Assembly: GCA_963704075.1 (NCBI GenBank)
Contig: CAVPGV010000008.1
Span: forward strand, 1 to 64,000
Direction of reading: 5' to 3'
DNA: 64,000 nucleotides
Source: JADKAV01 sp963704075
Lineage (GTDB): Bacteria > Actinomycetota > Actinomycetes > S36-B12 > UBA10799
The position numbers were made by a program, and so were the translations under genes. Shown piece after piece: positions 1 to 10,071 of this stretch. The notes under the pieces are model-generated. The model was not told the DNA's origin. It saw only the letters and a list, made by a program, of their open reading frames with translations, and made no database searches. The number at the start of each line of letters is the position of its first letter. Position 1 is the stretch's first letter.

Positions 1-1503
1 GGTCAGGAAGTAGTTCAGCGTGTTCATCCCGGCCAGACGCAGGTTGCCACCCACCGACTGCGGGGCGACCGGCCTCGGGTTCGCCGCTGTGTAGTCTGCC
101 GGGGCGGTCGGGAAGATGCGGTACAGGCTGTAGTCGTAGCCCAGGATGCCCACCGCATTAGTCACCGTGTCCCCGATGCGGAATCGATTCGCCAGCGAGA
201 AGGGACCACCGTTGGGGTGGCGCAGGAACGCCGCGTTCTGCGCGCTGTTCGCGTCGTCGAGCGTGATCCGGCGCAGACTGTTGGCCAGGGTCCGGGCGTT
301 CGCAGCGGTGCCGGGCTCGTCGATTGCCGTGCCGGTGAAGGGGCGCGCCTCCCCGGGCAGGGGCAATGCCAGCACGATCTCGCCGTACCGGTCGTAGTTG
401 AAATGCTCCGAGATCACCAGGTTCTGCGGAAACCGGACGAGCATGCCTTCGTACCGTTCCGGGAAGTCAGTACCGGCAAACGGCATAGAGACATCAGTGG
501 GCGTCGCCGAACCGGTTCCGCAGGCCACCAAATCGCCCGGGGGGACCGCCGCGGAGTCGCTGTTCGAACCGTTGAGGGAGGTCTGGCCGTACCGCTCCCG
601 CGCATAGCCCGTCACGCGCACCACATCACCGGCACTCACCAGATTCGCACTGCCGGTGTAGACGAACATCCCGTCGGAGGTCGCCGCGTCGGCGTCACCG
701 GCCAGATCTTGGAGGTAGAAACCGCCCACGGACCCGGTTCCCTCGAAGTCGCCGACCACGACCCCCTGGGTGGTTACCGGGCCCGTGATCGCTGCGGTCG
801 TCCCGTTGCCCTGGATCGTGGGGATCGGGACGAAGGCGCCCGCGCACGGATCCGCGCTGGCGCAGGGGTTCAGCGGCGAAGACGTGTTGCGTGGGCTCGG
901 TGCCACGGCAGTGAAGTCCGCGGCGTTGCTGTCGGTCTCGGTACACCCCCCGACCAGACGCACAGCCGCTGTGGTGTTGCTCAATGTCGGGGCAGCAGCG
1001 CCCTCAAAGAAGTTGGCGCCGCCATAGCCGACGAGGTCCTTTATCTGGGCCAGTTGGTCGGTCGAGCACGGGCTGGAGCCGCCGTTGCACGCCAACCCCG
1101 TGGTGGACGTGACCAGCGCGACCTTGCCGGCCGTGGCCGATATCGCCGTCGTGCCCGTGGCATCCGGGGCCGGCAACGGCACACCGTTCGACCCACCACT
1201 GAACTGCACCAAGTAGTACTGGCCAGGGGCCACACTGCCCGAGACCAGCGTGACCGGGTTGTCCCCGAACTTCCCGGTGCCCGTCGCGCTGGCGTACTGC
1301 ACCGACATACCCGCCAGCGACACCGTCGTCGCGCCCCGGTTGAACAACTCCACGAAGTCGTTGGTGTACGGCGCACCAGAGTTGCCACCCCCTCCGTACA
1401 CCTGGCTGATCACGACATCGTCGGACAACGCCTGCGCCGGGGCCAGCGGGACCAGCGCCGCGACCAACGCGAAAACTGAGATGAAAGCACATCGACGTGG
1501 CAT
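1..1503 (-). CDS. Extracellular nuclease, ExeM/NucH-like, with lamin-tail domain (C-terminus cut by window edge)
   Basis: The reading frame stays open from ATG 1503 to base 1, so the protein exceeds 500 residues and continues outside the window. SD GGGGAGG precedes the ATG. Residues 1-25 form a signal peptide ending AQA. Residues about 27-190 look like a lamin-tail domain (VVISQVYGGGGN, FVELFNRG, GQYYLVQFSGG). A middle region with GDFEGTGSVGGFYLQD and DVVRVTGYARE resembles the OB-like segment of ExeM/NucH nucleases. The last visible residues (VGGNLRLAGMNTLNYFL) match the start of an endonuclease/exonuclease/phosphatase domain, whose catalytic residues lie beyond the edge. Likely a secreted DNase. 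Its first ~213 codons and upstream region are nearly identical to the gene starting at 5030. Confidence 0.8.
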   Translation of the reverse strand, partial: MPRRCAFISVFALVAALVPLAPAQALSDDVVISQVYGGGGNSGAPYTNDFVELFNRGATTVSLAGMSVQYASATGTGKFGDNPVTLVSGSVAPGQYYLVQFSGGSNGVPLPAPDATGTTAISATAGKVALVTSTTGLACNGGSSPCSTDQLAQIKDLVGYGGANFFEGAAAPTLSNTTAAVRLVGGCTETDSNAADFTAVAPSPRNTSSPLNPCASADPCAGAFVPIPTIQGNGTTAAITGPVTTQGVVVGDFEGTGSVGGFYLQDLAGDADAATSDGMFVYTGSANLVSAGDVVRVTGYARERYGQTSLNGSNSDSAAVPPGDLVACGTGSATPTDVSMPFAGTDFPERYEGMLVRFPQNLVISEHFNYDRYGEIVLALPLPGEARPFTGTAIDEPGTAANARTLANSLRRITLDDANSAQNAAFLRHPNGGPFSLANRFRIGDTVTNAVGILGYDYSLYRIFPTAPADYTAANPRPVAPQSVGGNLRLAGMNTLNYFLT

Positions 1504-1659
1504 GGTTCCTCCCCACACGCACGAGGAACCCGCAGCGGGCGAAACCAACTCGCGCGGACTTCCTCCCACTCACCAGCGTACGCCCGCGGACCAGCCTTCG
1601 GCCGTCAAATGTGGGCGTTCAGGCAGTACGTGGTCGTTCGTCGTGCGACGAACACCCGC
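862..1659. repeat. Near-identical ~800-bp direct repeat, copy 1
   Basis: Bases 862-1659 match 4389-5186 at constant offset 3527; I saw two mismatches by eye (near 1038 and 1347). The repeat covers the lamin-tail coding half plus the start, ribosome-binding site and about 155 bases upstream. Such identity, including the leader, indicates recent duplication or gene conversion. Confidence 0.9.
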
Positions 1660-1700
1660 GTACGACACGCACACCAACAAACAGGAGAGCGGGGTTGCCG

Positions 1701-3565
1701 CTAGCGCCTTTTCCCGTTCACATACACGGTGCGCGCACGGTAGGCCTCGAACGTGTCAGTGGCCGGCGCAGATCGGGCTAGCACCAACCGCCACCGCTTC
1801 TTCCCGAAGGTCCGCACCGACACCTTCCCCTTCGGACCCTTGATGACCCGGAAGTACCGGACCTTGCCCTTCTTCGCCTTCCCGGCCACCTTGGTCTTGA
1901 TCCGTACACCGGCGTTGGTCCGCGTGTTCTTCTTCGTCAACACCGTCACCCCGCGCTTCTTGATCCGCTTGGGTGGCTTCGGCGCGGTCTGCACCTGCTT
2001 GACCACAACCGGCGGCTCGGTGGGCGTCACCGGCGGCTCGGTGGGCGTCACTGGCCGGGTCGTCGGTGTCACCGGGGCGGTTACCGCCGGCACCGAGTCC
2101 CCCAGCGCGTTGCGCGCGATCACGCTGAACGTGTACGCGGTGCCGTTGCTGAGACCGGTCACCGTGCACGACAACCCCGCTGTCGTGCACACCGCGCCAC
2201 CGGGGGAGGCCGTGGCCACATATTTGGTCACCGGCGAGCCCCCATCGGAGGCCGGTGCCTGCCATGACACTGTCACCTGACCATCGCCAGCCGTCGCCGA
2301 CGGGGACCGCGGAGCGTCCGGCACCGACTGGGTCACGGCTATGGCCGTGGTGTGAGAGTCACCAGCACTCACCGCAGTCGTCATCTTCTCCGCCAACACC
2401 CCCGAGGTGCTCACCGCCACCGGCAGACTCGAACTGGTCACGGTGCCGTCGCCCAACTGCCCGTAGTAGTTGGCCCCCCAGCAATACGGCGCACCATCAC
2501 CCACCGCGCACGAGTGATACCCACCCGCGCTGACCGCGGTCACCGTCTTTCCGGCCAACACCCCCGACGTGTCCACCGCCACCGGCACGCTCGAGTTGGA
2601 AGTCATGCCGTTGCCCAACCGCCCGCTGCCGTTGTACCCCCAGCAATAGGGAGCACCGCCCGCCACCACGCACGAGTGGTTGCTACCGCCGCTGACCGCG
2701 GACACTGTCTTGCCCGCCAACACCCCCGACATGTCCACCGCCACCGGCACACTCGAGTTGGAAGTCATGCCGTTGCCCAACTGCCCGTAGTCGTTCCACC
2801 CCCAGCAATAGGGAGCACCGCCCGCCACCACGCATGAGTGATAGTCACCCGCGCTGACCGCGGTCAGCGTCTTGCCCGCCAACACCCCCGAGATGTCCAC
2901 CGCCACCGGCACACTCGAGCTGGTCACGGTGCCGTCGCCCAACTGCCCGTAGTCGTTGTACCCCCAGCAATACGCCGCACCATCAGCCAGCGCACACGAG
3001 TGGCTGCCGCCGATACTGACCGCGGTCACCGTCTTTCCGGCCAACACCCCCGACGTGTCCACCGCCACCGGCACCGCTGAGTCGGTGGTCATGCCGTCAC
3101 CCAGTTGCCCGGAACTGTTGTACCCCCAGCAATACGCCGCACCATCAGCCACGACACACGAGTGGCCGCTGCCGGTACTGACCGCCGTCACGGCCTTGTC
3201 GGCCAACACCCCCGACGTGTCCACCGCCACCGGCACACTCGAACTGGTCACGGTGCCGTCACCCAGCTGGCCGAAGGCATTCCAGCCCCAGCAGTACACC
3301 GCACCTTCAGCCACCACACATGCATGGGACTTCGTGCTGCTTACTGCCGTCACCGTCTTTCCGGCCAACACGCCCGACGTGTCCACGGCCACGGGAACAC
3401 TCGAACTACTGTCCCGGTGCCGTCACCCAATTGCCCGACACTGTTGTACCCCCAACTGAACGTCCCTGCGCCGCCGTCCGCACTTCCGGGCCCGGCCGTC
3501 AACGGCCCCAACCCCAATGCGATCGCTGCAGCCACCACGCACATCCGCGCAATCCCACCAGCCAT
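1701..3565 (-). pseudogene. Secreted RCC1-repeat / fibronectin III protein, frameshifted near its 5' end
   Basis: The likely start is ATG 3565 (SD GAGGGGAG), giving a signal peptide (MAGGIARMCVVAAAIALGLG...) and a first RCC1 blade (FSWGYNSVGQLGDG). At about 3405-3414 the frame breaks; compared with the other repeats there are two extra bases, and the frame resumes as VPVAVDTSGVLAGK. Six further 54-residue RCC1-like repeats (HSCVVADGAxYCWGYNxxGQLGDG) and a partial seventh follow, then one fibronectin III domain (PDAPRSPSATAGDGQVTVSW), a Pro/Thr linker and a basic C-terminal module ending VYVNGKRR. RCC1 repeats build beta-propellers used in binding; no enzyme domain is visible. The C-terminal module is shared with the neighbouring gene at 3690. 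The break could be real or a sequence error. Confidence 0.8.
2400..3395 (-). repeat. Tandem 162-bp coding repeats (RCC1 blades)
   Basis: Six repeats of 54 codons encode AVDTSGVLAGKTVTAV...HSCVVADGA..CWG.N..GQLGDGT...SSVPV. Neighbouring units are highly similar at DNA level, so unit number could vary by recombination and short-read assembly could collapse the array. Confidence 0.9.
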
Positions 3566-3689
3566 GATGCGCTCCCCTCGCCGCCCCAATTGTCCCGCAT
3601 CAGCATCAGCTTTGCCCGGCGTCGTTACCACCCTGCACCCGAATCGCGACCTCTGCTCCACCCCATTGGGAAGACTCGCGGCGTGGGCC

Positions 3690-5030
3690 CTAGCGCCTTT
3701 TCCCGTTCACATACACGGTGCGCGCACGGTAGGCCTCGAACGTGTCAGTGGCCGGCGCAGATCGGGTTAGCACCAACCGCCAACGCTTCCTCCCGAAGGT
3801 CCGCACCGACACCTTCCCCTTCGGACCCTTGATGACCCGGAAGTACCGGACCTTGCCCTTCTTCGCCTTCCCGGCCACCTTGGTCTTGATCCGTACACCG
3901 GCGTTGGTCCGCGTGTTCTTCTTCGTCAACACCGTCACCCCGCGCTTCTTGATCCGCTTCGGCGGCTTTCGCGCGGTCTGTACCTGCTTGACCACAACCG
4001 GCGGCTCGGTGGGCGTCACCGGCGGCTCGGTGGGCGTCACCGGCGGCTCGGTGGTCCCACCGAACGCCGTGAATCCGACCGTGTGGTTCGCGGCCATGGT
4101 GTCCGGCGGATCGTTGGTGTCCTGATCGCTGACCTGGGCGGCCAGCACCGTCAGCGTGCACGCCTCACCGTCGACCAGATCGACCAACGGGTCGAGGCTG
4201 AACGTGACCGGGCCCCCACTGACCGCCGTGGCCGCAGTCCCGCTCGCCGAGCAGGACAGCGTGAACCACGGAGCCGTGACGTTCACCGGCTCGCTGAAGG
4301 TCACCGTGAGGCTGCCGCCCACCGGGAAATCGCTGGCACCCTGGGTCGGCACCGTGCTGGCCACGATAGGCGCCGCGTCCGGCCCACTGCAGGGGTTCAG
4401 CGGCGAAGACGTGTTGCGTGGGCTCGGTGCCACGGCAGTGAAGTCCGCGGCGTTGCTGTCGGTCTCGGTACACCCCCCGACCAGACGCACAGCCGCTGTG
4501 GTGTTGCTCAATGTCGGGGCAGCAGCGCCCTCAAAGAAGTTGGCGCCGCCATAGCCGACGAGGTCCTTGATCTGGGCCAGTTGGTCGGTCGAGCACGGGC
4601 TGGAGCCGCCGTTGCACGCCAACCCCGTGGTGGACGTGACCAGCGCGACCTTGCCGGCCGTGGCCGATATCGCCGTCGTGCCCGTGGCATCCGGGGCCGG
4701 CAACGGCACACCGTTCGACCCACCACTGAACTGCACCAAGTAGTACTGGCCAGGGGCCACACTGCCCGAGACCAGCGTGACCGGGTTGTCCCCGAACTTC
4801 CCGGTGCCCGTCGCGCTGGCGTACTGCACCGACATACCCGCCAGCGACACCGTCGTCGCGCCCCGGTTGAACAACTCGACGAAGTCGTTGGTGTACGGCG
4901 CACCAGAGTTGCCACCCCCTCCGTACACCTGGCTGATCACGACATCGTCGGACAACGCCTGCGCCGGGGCCAGCGGGACCAGCGCCGCGACCAACGCGAA
5001 AACTGAGATGAAAGCACATCGACGTGGCAT
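3690..5030 (-). CDS. Secreted lamin-tail / Ig-like protein
   Basis: 446 residues from ATG 5030 (SD GGGGAGG). Residues 1-25 are a signal peptide; a lamin-tail domain runs to about 190. Up to residue ~213 it is nearly identical to the nuclease at 1-1503. Then follows a bacterial Ig-like domain (PIVASTVPTQGASDFPVGGSLTVTFSEPV...HTVGFTAFGG), a Thr/Pro linker made of PPVTPTE repeats, and a basic ~95-residue C-terminal module (KRGVTVLTKKNTRTNAGV...) almost identical to that of the RCC1 protein. No LPXTG or transmembrane anchor is visible. Probably an exported surface or matrix protein; function unknown. Confidence 0.8.
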   Translation of the reverse strand: MPRRCAFISVFALVAALVPLAPAQALSDDVVISQVYGGGGNSGAPYTNDFVELFNRGATTVSLAGMSVQYASATGTGKFGDNPVTLVSGSVAPGQYYLVQFSGGSNGVPLPAPDATGTTAISATAGKVALVTSTTGLACNGGSSPCSTDQLAQIKDLVGYGGANFFEGAAAPTLSNTTAAVRLVGGCTETDSNAADFTAVAPSPRNTSSPLNPCSGPDAAPIVASTVPTQGASDFPVGGSLTVTFSEPVNVTAPWFTLSCSASGTAATAVSGGPVTFSLDPLVDLVDGEACTLTVLAAQVSDQDTNDPPDTMAANHTVGFTAFGGTTEPPVTPTEPPVTPTEPPVVVKQVQTARKPPKRIKKRGVTVLTKKNTRTNAGVRIKTKVAGKAKKGKVRYFRVIKGPKGKVSVRTFGRKRWRLVLTRSAPATDTFEAYRARTVYVNGKRR

Positions 5031-5186
5031 GGTTCCTCCCCACACGCACGAGGAACCCGCAGCGGGCGAAACCAACTCGCGCGGACTTCCTCCCACTCAC
5101 CAGCGTACGCCCGCGGACCAGCCTTCGGCCGTCAAATGTGGGCGTTCAGGCAGTACGTGGTCGTTCGTCGTGCGACGAACACCCGC
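4389..5186. repeat. Near-identical ~800-bp direct repeat, copy 2
   Basis: Partner of 862-1659. After it, the sequences of the two genes diverge completely on the 3' side, and within about 20 bases on the 5' side. Confidence 0.9.
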
Positions 5187-5218
5187 CTTCTGCACAAACA
5201 CCAACAAACGGCCCGCCC

Positions 5219-6447
5219 TCACCCCCGCCTAGCCGGCGTCCCCTTGTTGAGGTGCGCCATCGCCTCGGTGAGCCCCTCGGTGGTCAGCGGAAACATCTCG
5301 AAGACCCCACCGACGTCCTCGATCGTCGTGCCCTCCCAGCGCGACAACGGCTCAGGGTTGAGCCACACCGAATCCCGGAAATGGTCGGTGAGGATGCGCA
5401 GCCACTCGATACCCGGCACCCGCGAGGCGTCAGTCGCACTCCATGGCCCGGCCTGGCCAAGTTCATACGGGGCCATGTACGCGTCGCCGACCATGATGAG
5501 TTTGTAGTGCGGCCCGCATTCGCGCAGCAGATCGTGAACCCAGGTCGGCTCGGTGAACCGGTCGGTTCCGTAGACCTTCCCGTACACGCAGTTGTGGAAG
5601 TAGTACGTGCGCAGTTCCTTGAAATGGGTCGCCTTCTTAGTCGCGCTGAACAACTGAGACATCAACTGCGAGTACGGGAACATCGACCCGCCCACGTCGA
5701 TCATGAGGATGACATGGGTGTTCGGCTTGCTGGGCGGGCGGGTCACCACCTCGATCTCGCCGGCGTTGCGGGCGGTCTCGTCGATAGTCGCTTCGATGTC
5801 GAGTTCGACGTCGGCGCCCTCGCGCACGAACGCGCGCAGCCTGCGCAGCGCGACCTCCATCTGCCGGATGTCCAGGGTCACGTCCGAGCGGTAGGGCCGG
5901 TAGGAACGCATGTCGGCGATCCGGATCGCGGCCCGTCCGCCGCCTGAACTGCCGGTGCTCACGCCCGACTCCGCGGAACCGGCTTGCCCGAGTCGGGACT
6001 TGCCACCGGTGCCGATCCAGTAATCGCCGCCGTCGTGGCGTTCTTGCTGTTCGCGTTTGCGCTGCTGGAACATCTCCAGCAGTTCCGCGAGGTCTGGCGC
6101 TTCCTGTGCGTTCTCACTCAGCCGTACGTTCTGCTCGTCGAGCCACTCGCGCAACTGCTCGGTCAGGGACGTGTCCCAATCCAGATCGCCGTACTCGGCC
6201 AGGAACGCGCGGTCGAACGCATCGAGGTGGCCCTCGTGGTGGATCAGCGTGGCACGGGCGGCGTAGTAGAAACCCTGCACGCTGTCATCGTGGGCGCCGG
6301 CCTTCAGCGCTGCGGACAGCGCCAGCGCCTCCGTGATCCCGACGGCGACGTCCTGCTCCCGCAGGCGGTACAGCAATCCGAGGAAGAACGGCCCGGGGTT
6401 TTGGTGGGAATCCGACCTCTCACTGGTCACATCTTCACCGGAAGGCA

Positions 6448-6448
<1 letters not shown>
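5219..6448 (-). CDS. VWA-domain protein, CoxE-like (copy 1)
   Basis: 409 residues. ATG 6448 shares one base with the stop of the upstream MoxR ATPase gene (TGATG), so the pair is translationally coupled. The N-terminal half is helical and charged (LAEYGDLDWDTSLTEQL, QQRKREQQERHDGG). The C-terminal half is a von Willebrand A domain whose MIDAS-like loop reads IDVGGSM around residue 250, as in the COG3825/CoxE group, instead of the standard DxSxS. MoxR-VWA pairs act as chaperone-like systems for cofactor insertion or complex assembly; the client here is unknown. The last ~17 residues (AMAHLNKGTPARRG) are lost from the duplicate at 9980-11248. Confidence 0.85.
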
Positions 6449-7260
<812 letters not shown>

Positions 7261-7409
7261 GGATCGAGGGTACGCCGTCCATCAAAGCCGGTCCGCCAGC
7301 ACCTCGTTCGGCCCAGTTGAAATGGTCAGCGGACCTCAATATCGGTCAAATCGGGCATTCTGCCATCACAGGAGGGCCGCGGCGGCCTTTGAGCTGCCGG
7401 AAGGGCCCA

Positions 7410-7450
7410 GTTTTGATGTTCGAAGCCCTCTGCGACCTAGACTCACGCCC
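7410..7450 (+). promoter_or_regulatory. Putative promoter of the acyltransferase gene
   Basis: TAGACT at 7438-7443 lies seven bases before GTG 7451, suggesting a leaderless or nearly leaderless mRNA. A TTGATG hexamer upstream is 19 bases away here but 16 bases away in the duplicate before 12249, so the pairing is doubtful. The rest of the 190-bp divergent region (7261-7450) shows no ORF. Confidence 0.4.
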
Positions 7451-8869
7451 GTGGCAGAACGCAGACTCTCCCCGGCCGATGCGGCATGGCTGTACAGCGA
7501 GTGGGAGAAGAACAACCAGACGGTGTCAGCGCTGATGTGGCTCGACCGGGAGATCGACCCGGACGACTACATCGCGATCGTGCAGGAGCGGATGGTGGAC
7601 AAGTACCCCACCTTCAGCCAGCGCATCCGCAAGTCCCGCAATCCGCTGATGATGCCGCACTGGGAGGACGACCCGGACTTCGACATCGCCCACCACGTCG
7701 AGGTCCTGCACCTGCCCGCACCCGGCACCAAGGAGCAGTTGGCCGAGCTCATCTCGCAGCAGCGCGGGCAGATGCTCGACCGGGAACGGCCCCTTTGGAA
7801 GATGTACGTCATCCAGGGCTACCGGGGTAACACCACCGCGATCCATGGCCGCATCCAGCACAGCATCGCCGACGGGTGGGCACTCGTGCGGGTGGTCCTT
7901 TCGCTGTGCGACGACACCCCCGAGGTCGAGCGACCGAAGGCGGTGGACAAGAAGCGGCGGCGCAAGCGTGATCTGGTCGCCAAGGCGGCCAGCCCGGCCG
8001 TGGGCGCGGTGACCAAGCCGATGGGGGTCCTGCAGGACACCATCAACACCGCACTGCACCCGCAGCGGTTCATCGAGTTCGGCAGCGAGGCGCTGGAGGC
8101 TCTGGAGACAGGGGCGGAAGGGGCCAAAAACGCGCTCGAGTTCCTGTTCGCGCCGCGGCCGGGCAAGACGATCCTGCACGGCAAGGTCAGCGGCGAGAAG
8201 AAGATCGACTGGATCGAGCCGGTGGGTCTGCAGCAGGTCAAGGACATCGGCAAGGCCACCGGTGCCACGATCAACGACGTGCTGCTGGCGGTGCTCACCA
8301 ACGCGCTGCGCAAGTACCTCGTGGAGAACGACGCCCTGACCGTCGACGAACTCTTCACCGCGGTGCCGGTGAGTCTGCGGAAACCGGACGCCGACCTTCC
8401 ACGCACGCTGGGCAACCGGTTCGGGCTGATCCCGGTGCTGCTGCCGGTCAGCATCGAGGATCCGGTGGAACAACTGCACGAGATCAAGCGCCGCATCGAC
8501 GACATCAAGGACTCGCAGATGCCCGTCGTCTCCTTCGGCCTGACTTCGGTCGGGGCACTGGCGACCCCCGAGGTCGACCGCATGCTGCACAAGATCACGC
8601 AGGAACACTCGATCGGTGTGACCACGAACGTCCCCGGCCCCCGTCACGAGATCTACGTCGCCGGCGGCAAGGTTCTGGGCATGTGGGGAATGGGCGGGTT
8701 GAGCGGGAACATGAACCTGTCGTTCGGCATCTTCACCCTCAACAACGAACTGAACTTCTCCGTGCACAGCGACGCCGGGATCACGGACGATCCGGAGAGG
8801 ATCCTGGAACTGTTCCTCGACTCGATCGCCGAGCTGAAAGCGGAGGTGCTCGATGCCGGGGTTCGCTGA
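7451..8869 (+). CDS. WS/DGAT-type acyltransferase (copy 1)
   Basis: 472 residues from GTG 7451; the start is supported by the duplicate, where the ORF begins at the same codon. It belongs to the wax ester synthase/diacylglycerol acyltransferase family, which transfers acyl groups from acyl-CoA to diacylglycerol or fatty alcohol at the membrane-lipid interface. The active-site motif reads QHSIADG at residues 136-142, keeping catalytic HxxxDG but replacing the usual first His of HHxxxDG by Gln. The C-terminal WS_DGAT_C region has TTNVPGP and a Met/Gly-rich stretch. Length fits the family. It overlaps the next gene by 17 bases. Confidence 0.9.
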   Translation: MAERRLSPADAAWLYSEWEKNNQTVSALMWLDREIDPDDYIAIVQERMVDKYPTFSQRIRKSRNPLMMPHWEDDPDFDIAHHVEVLHLPAPGTKEQLAELISQQRGQMLDRERPLWKMYVIQGYRGNTTAIHGRIQHSIADGWALVRVVLSLCDDTPEVERPKAVDKKRRRKRDLVAKAASPAVGAVTKPMGVLQDTINTALHPQRFIEFGSEALEALETGAEGAKNALEFLFAPRPGKTILHGKVSGEKKIDWIEPVGLQQVKDIGKATGATINDVLLAVLTNALRKYLVENDALTVDELFTAVPVSLRKPDADLPRTLGNRFGLIPVLLPVSIEDPVEQLHEIKRRIDDIKDSQMPVVSFGLTSVGALATPEVDRMLHKITQEHSIGVTTNVPGPRHEIYVAGGKVLGMWGMGGLSGNMNLSFGIFTLNNELNFSVHSDAGITDDPERILELFLDSIAELKAEVLDAGVR

Positions 8870-9308
8870 TCTCGAGCGGGACGATCCCGGGCTCGCCGCC
8901 GATATCCGCGCAGCCTTCGGCGTGGCCAAGCACTGCACGATGGCCACCCTGCGCGCCGACGGGGCACCGCGCATCAGCGGCACCGAGGTGGAGTTCGAGG
9001 ACGGCCAGGTCTTCATCGGCAGCGGCGACAACGCCCGCAAGACCCTTGACCTACTTCGGGATCCACGGGTCGCGGTCCACAGCCCGACCCGCGATCCGGA
9101 GTCCGAAACCTCCTGGGCCGGTGAGGCGAAACTCAACGGCGTCGCGGTGCAGGTTGCGACCCCTGAGCACTACCCGCGCAACGGCGTGCGTTTCCGCATC
9201 GATCTGACGAGCGCGGTCTTCACCGGGTTGACCGACGAGTCGCCCCCGCGCCTGCGGATCCGGTTGTGGCGACCCGGCCGGACTGTGGAAACTATGTTCC
9301 GCGCATAG
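8853..9308 (+). CDS. Pyridoxamine-phosphate-oxidase-like split-barrel protein (copy 1)
   Basis: 151 residues. Start ATG 8853 overlaps the acyltransferase stop, implying coupling. The pattern CTMATLRADGAPRISGTEVEFEDGQVFIGSG and KTLDLLRDPRVAVHSP is typical of the PNPOx-like FMN/F420 split barrel. Cofactor and substrate are not evident. The role in this lipid-linked operon is unknown. Confidence 0.8.
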   Translation: MPGFADLERDDPGLAADIRAAFGVAKHCTMATLRADGAPRISGTEVEFEDGQVFIGSGDNARKTLDLLRDPRVAVHSPTRDPESETSWAGEAKLNGVAVQVATPEHYPRNGVRFRIDLTSAVFTGLTDESPPRLRIRLWRPGRTVETMFRA

Positions 9309-9318
9309 GCTCGGGCGC

Positions 9319-10071
9319 ATGCTCCCACACGACGTCCAAGCCTTCATCGACTCCGAGATCGCCGCGAACACGACCGAATACAGCGACCTGCGCGCGGTCT
9401 TTGTCAACGGCACGCTCAAACGGTCGCCGGAGCCCAGCCACACCGACAGCCTGATCGCGATCAGCCGGCACGTCCTCGAGGGCGTCGGAGTGCAGGTCGA
9501 CACCCTCCGGATGGTCGACCACGTCATCCCGCCGGGCGTGCAGCCGGACATGCGAGAACATGGCTGGGAACGCGACGACTTTCCGCAGTTGTACGCCGAT
9601 CTCGTGCAACCTGCCGACATTGTCGTACTGGCAAGCCCCATCTGGCTGGGCGACCAGTCCTCGATGACCCGGCTGACGATCGAGCGGCTCTACGGGTACT
9701 CGGGGAAGACCAACGACAGAGGACAGTGGTCCTACTACGGCAAGGTCGGCGGTGCGCTGGTCACCGGCAACGAGGACGGGGCCAAGCACTGTGCCGCGCA
9801 AATGCTCTACGCCTTGAGCCACATCGGGCTGACCGTGCCGCCGCAGGCCGACTCCTACTGGGTCGGGGAGGCGGGCCCCGGAGGCAGTTACCTCGACGAC
9901 GGGGCGGGCGCACACAACAACTGGACCACGCGCAACGCGGTGTTCATGAGCTGGAACCTGCTGCACATGGCACGCATGCTCAAGGACGCGGGCGGGATCC
10001 CGGCGTTCGGCAACGACACCGGCAACTGGGACCTGTCGAACCCGGACCACCCCAACCCCGAGTACCGCTGA
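9319..10071 (+). CDS. NAD(P)H-dependent flavodoxin-fold oxidoreductase (copy 1)
   Basis: 250 residues from ATG 9319, ten bases after the preceding gene. It resembles NADPH-dependent FMN reductases: an N-terminal beta strand and phosphate loop (VFVNGTLKRSPEPSHTDSL), then VVLASPIWLGDQSS, the flavin-stacking strand-loop of this fold, and GALVTGNEDGAKH. Probably a soluble quinone or flavin reductase. Its stop TGA at 10069 is also the first triplet of the duplication junction. Confidence 0.85.
   Translation: MLPHDVQAFIDSEIAANTTEYSDLRAVFVNGTLKRSPEPSHTDSLIAISRHVLEGVGVQVDTLRMVDHVIPPGVQPDMREHGWERDDFPQLYADLVQPADIVVLASPIWLGDQSSMTRLTIERLYGYSGKTNDRGQWSYYGKVGGALVTGNEDGAKHCAAQMLYALSHIGLTVPPQADSYWVGEAGPGGSYLDDGAGAHNNWTTRNAVFMSWNLLHMARMLKDAGGIPAFGNDTGNWDLSNPDHPNPEYR

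Noticed and set aside
2400..3395. Regular repeats that could suggest a CRISPR array
   Set aside because: The units are 162 bp without spacers and encode in-frame RCC1 blades; no cas genes are present.
7526..9136. Long open frame (536 codons) antisense to the acyltransferase gene
   Set aside because: It mirrors codon positions of the real gene in high-GC DNA, has no recognisable domain, and recurs in the duplicate only as a shadow of the same gene.
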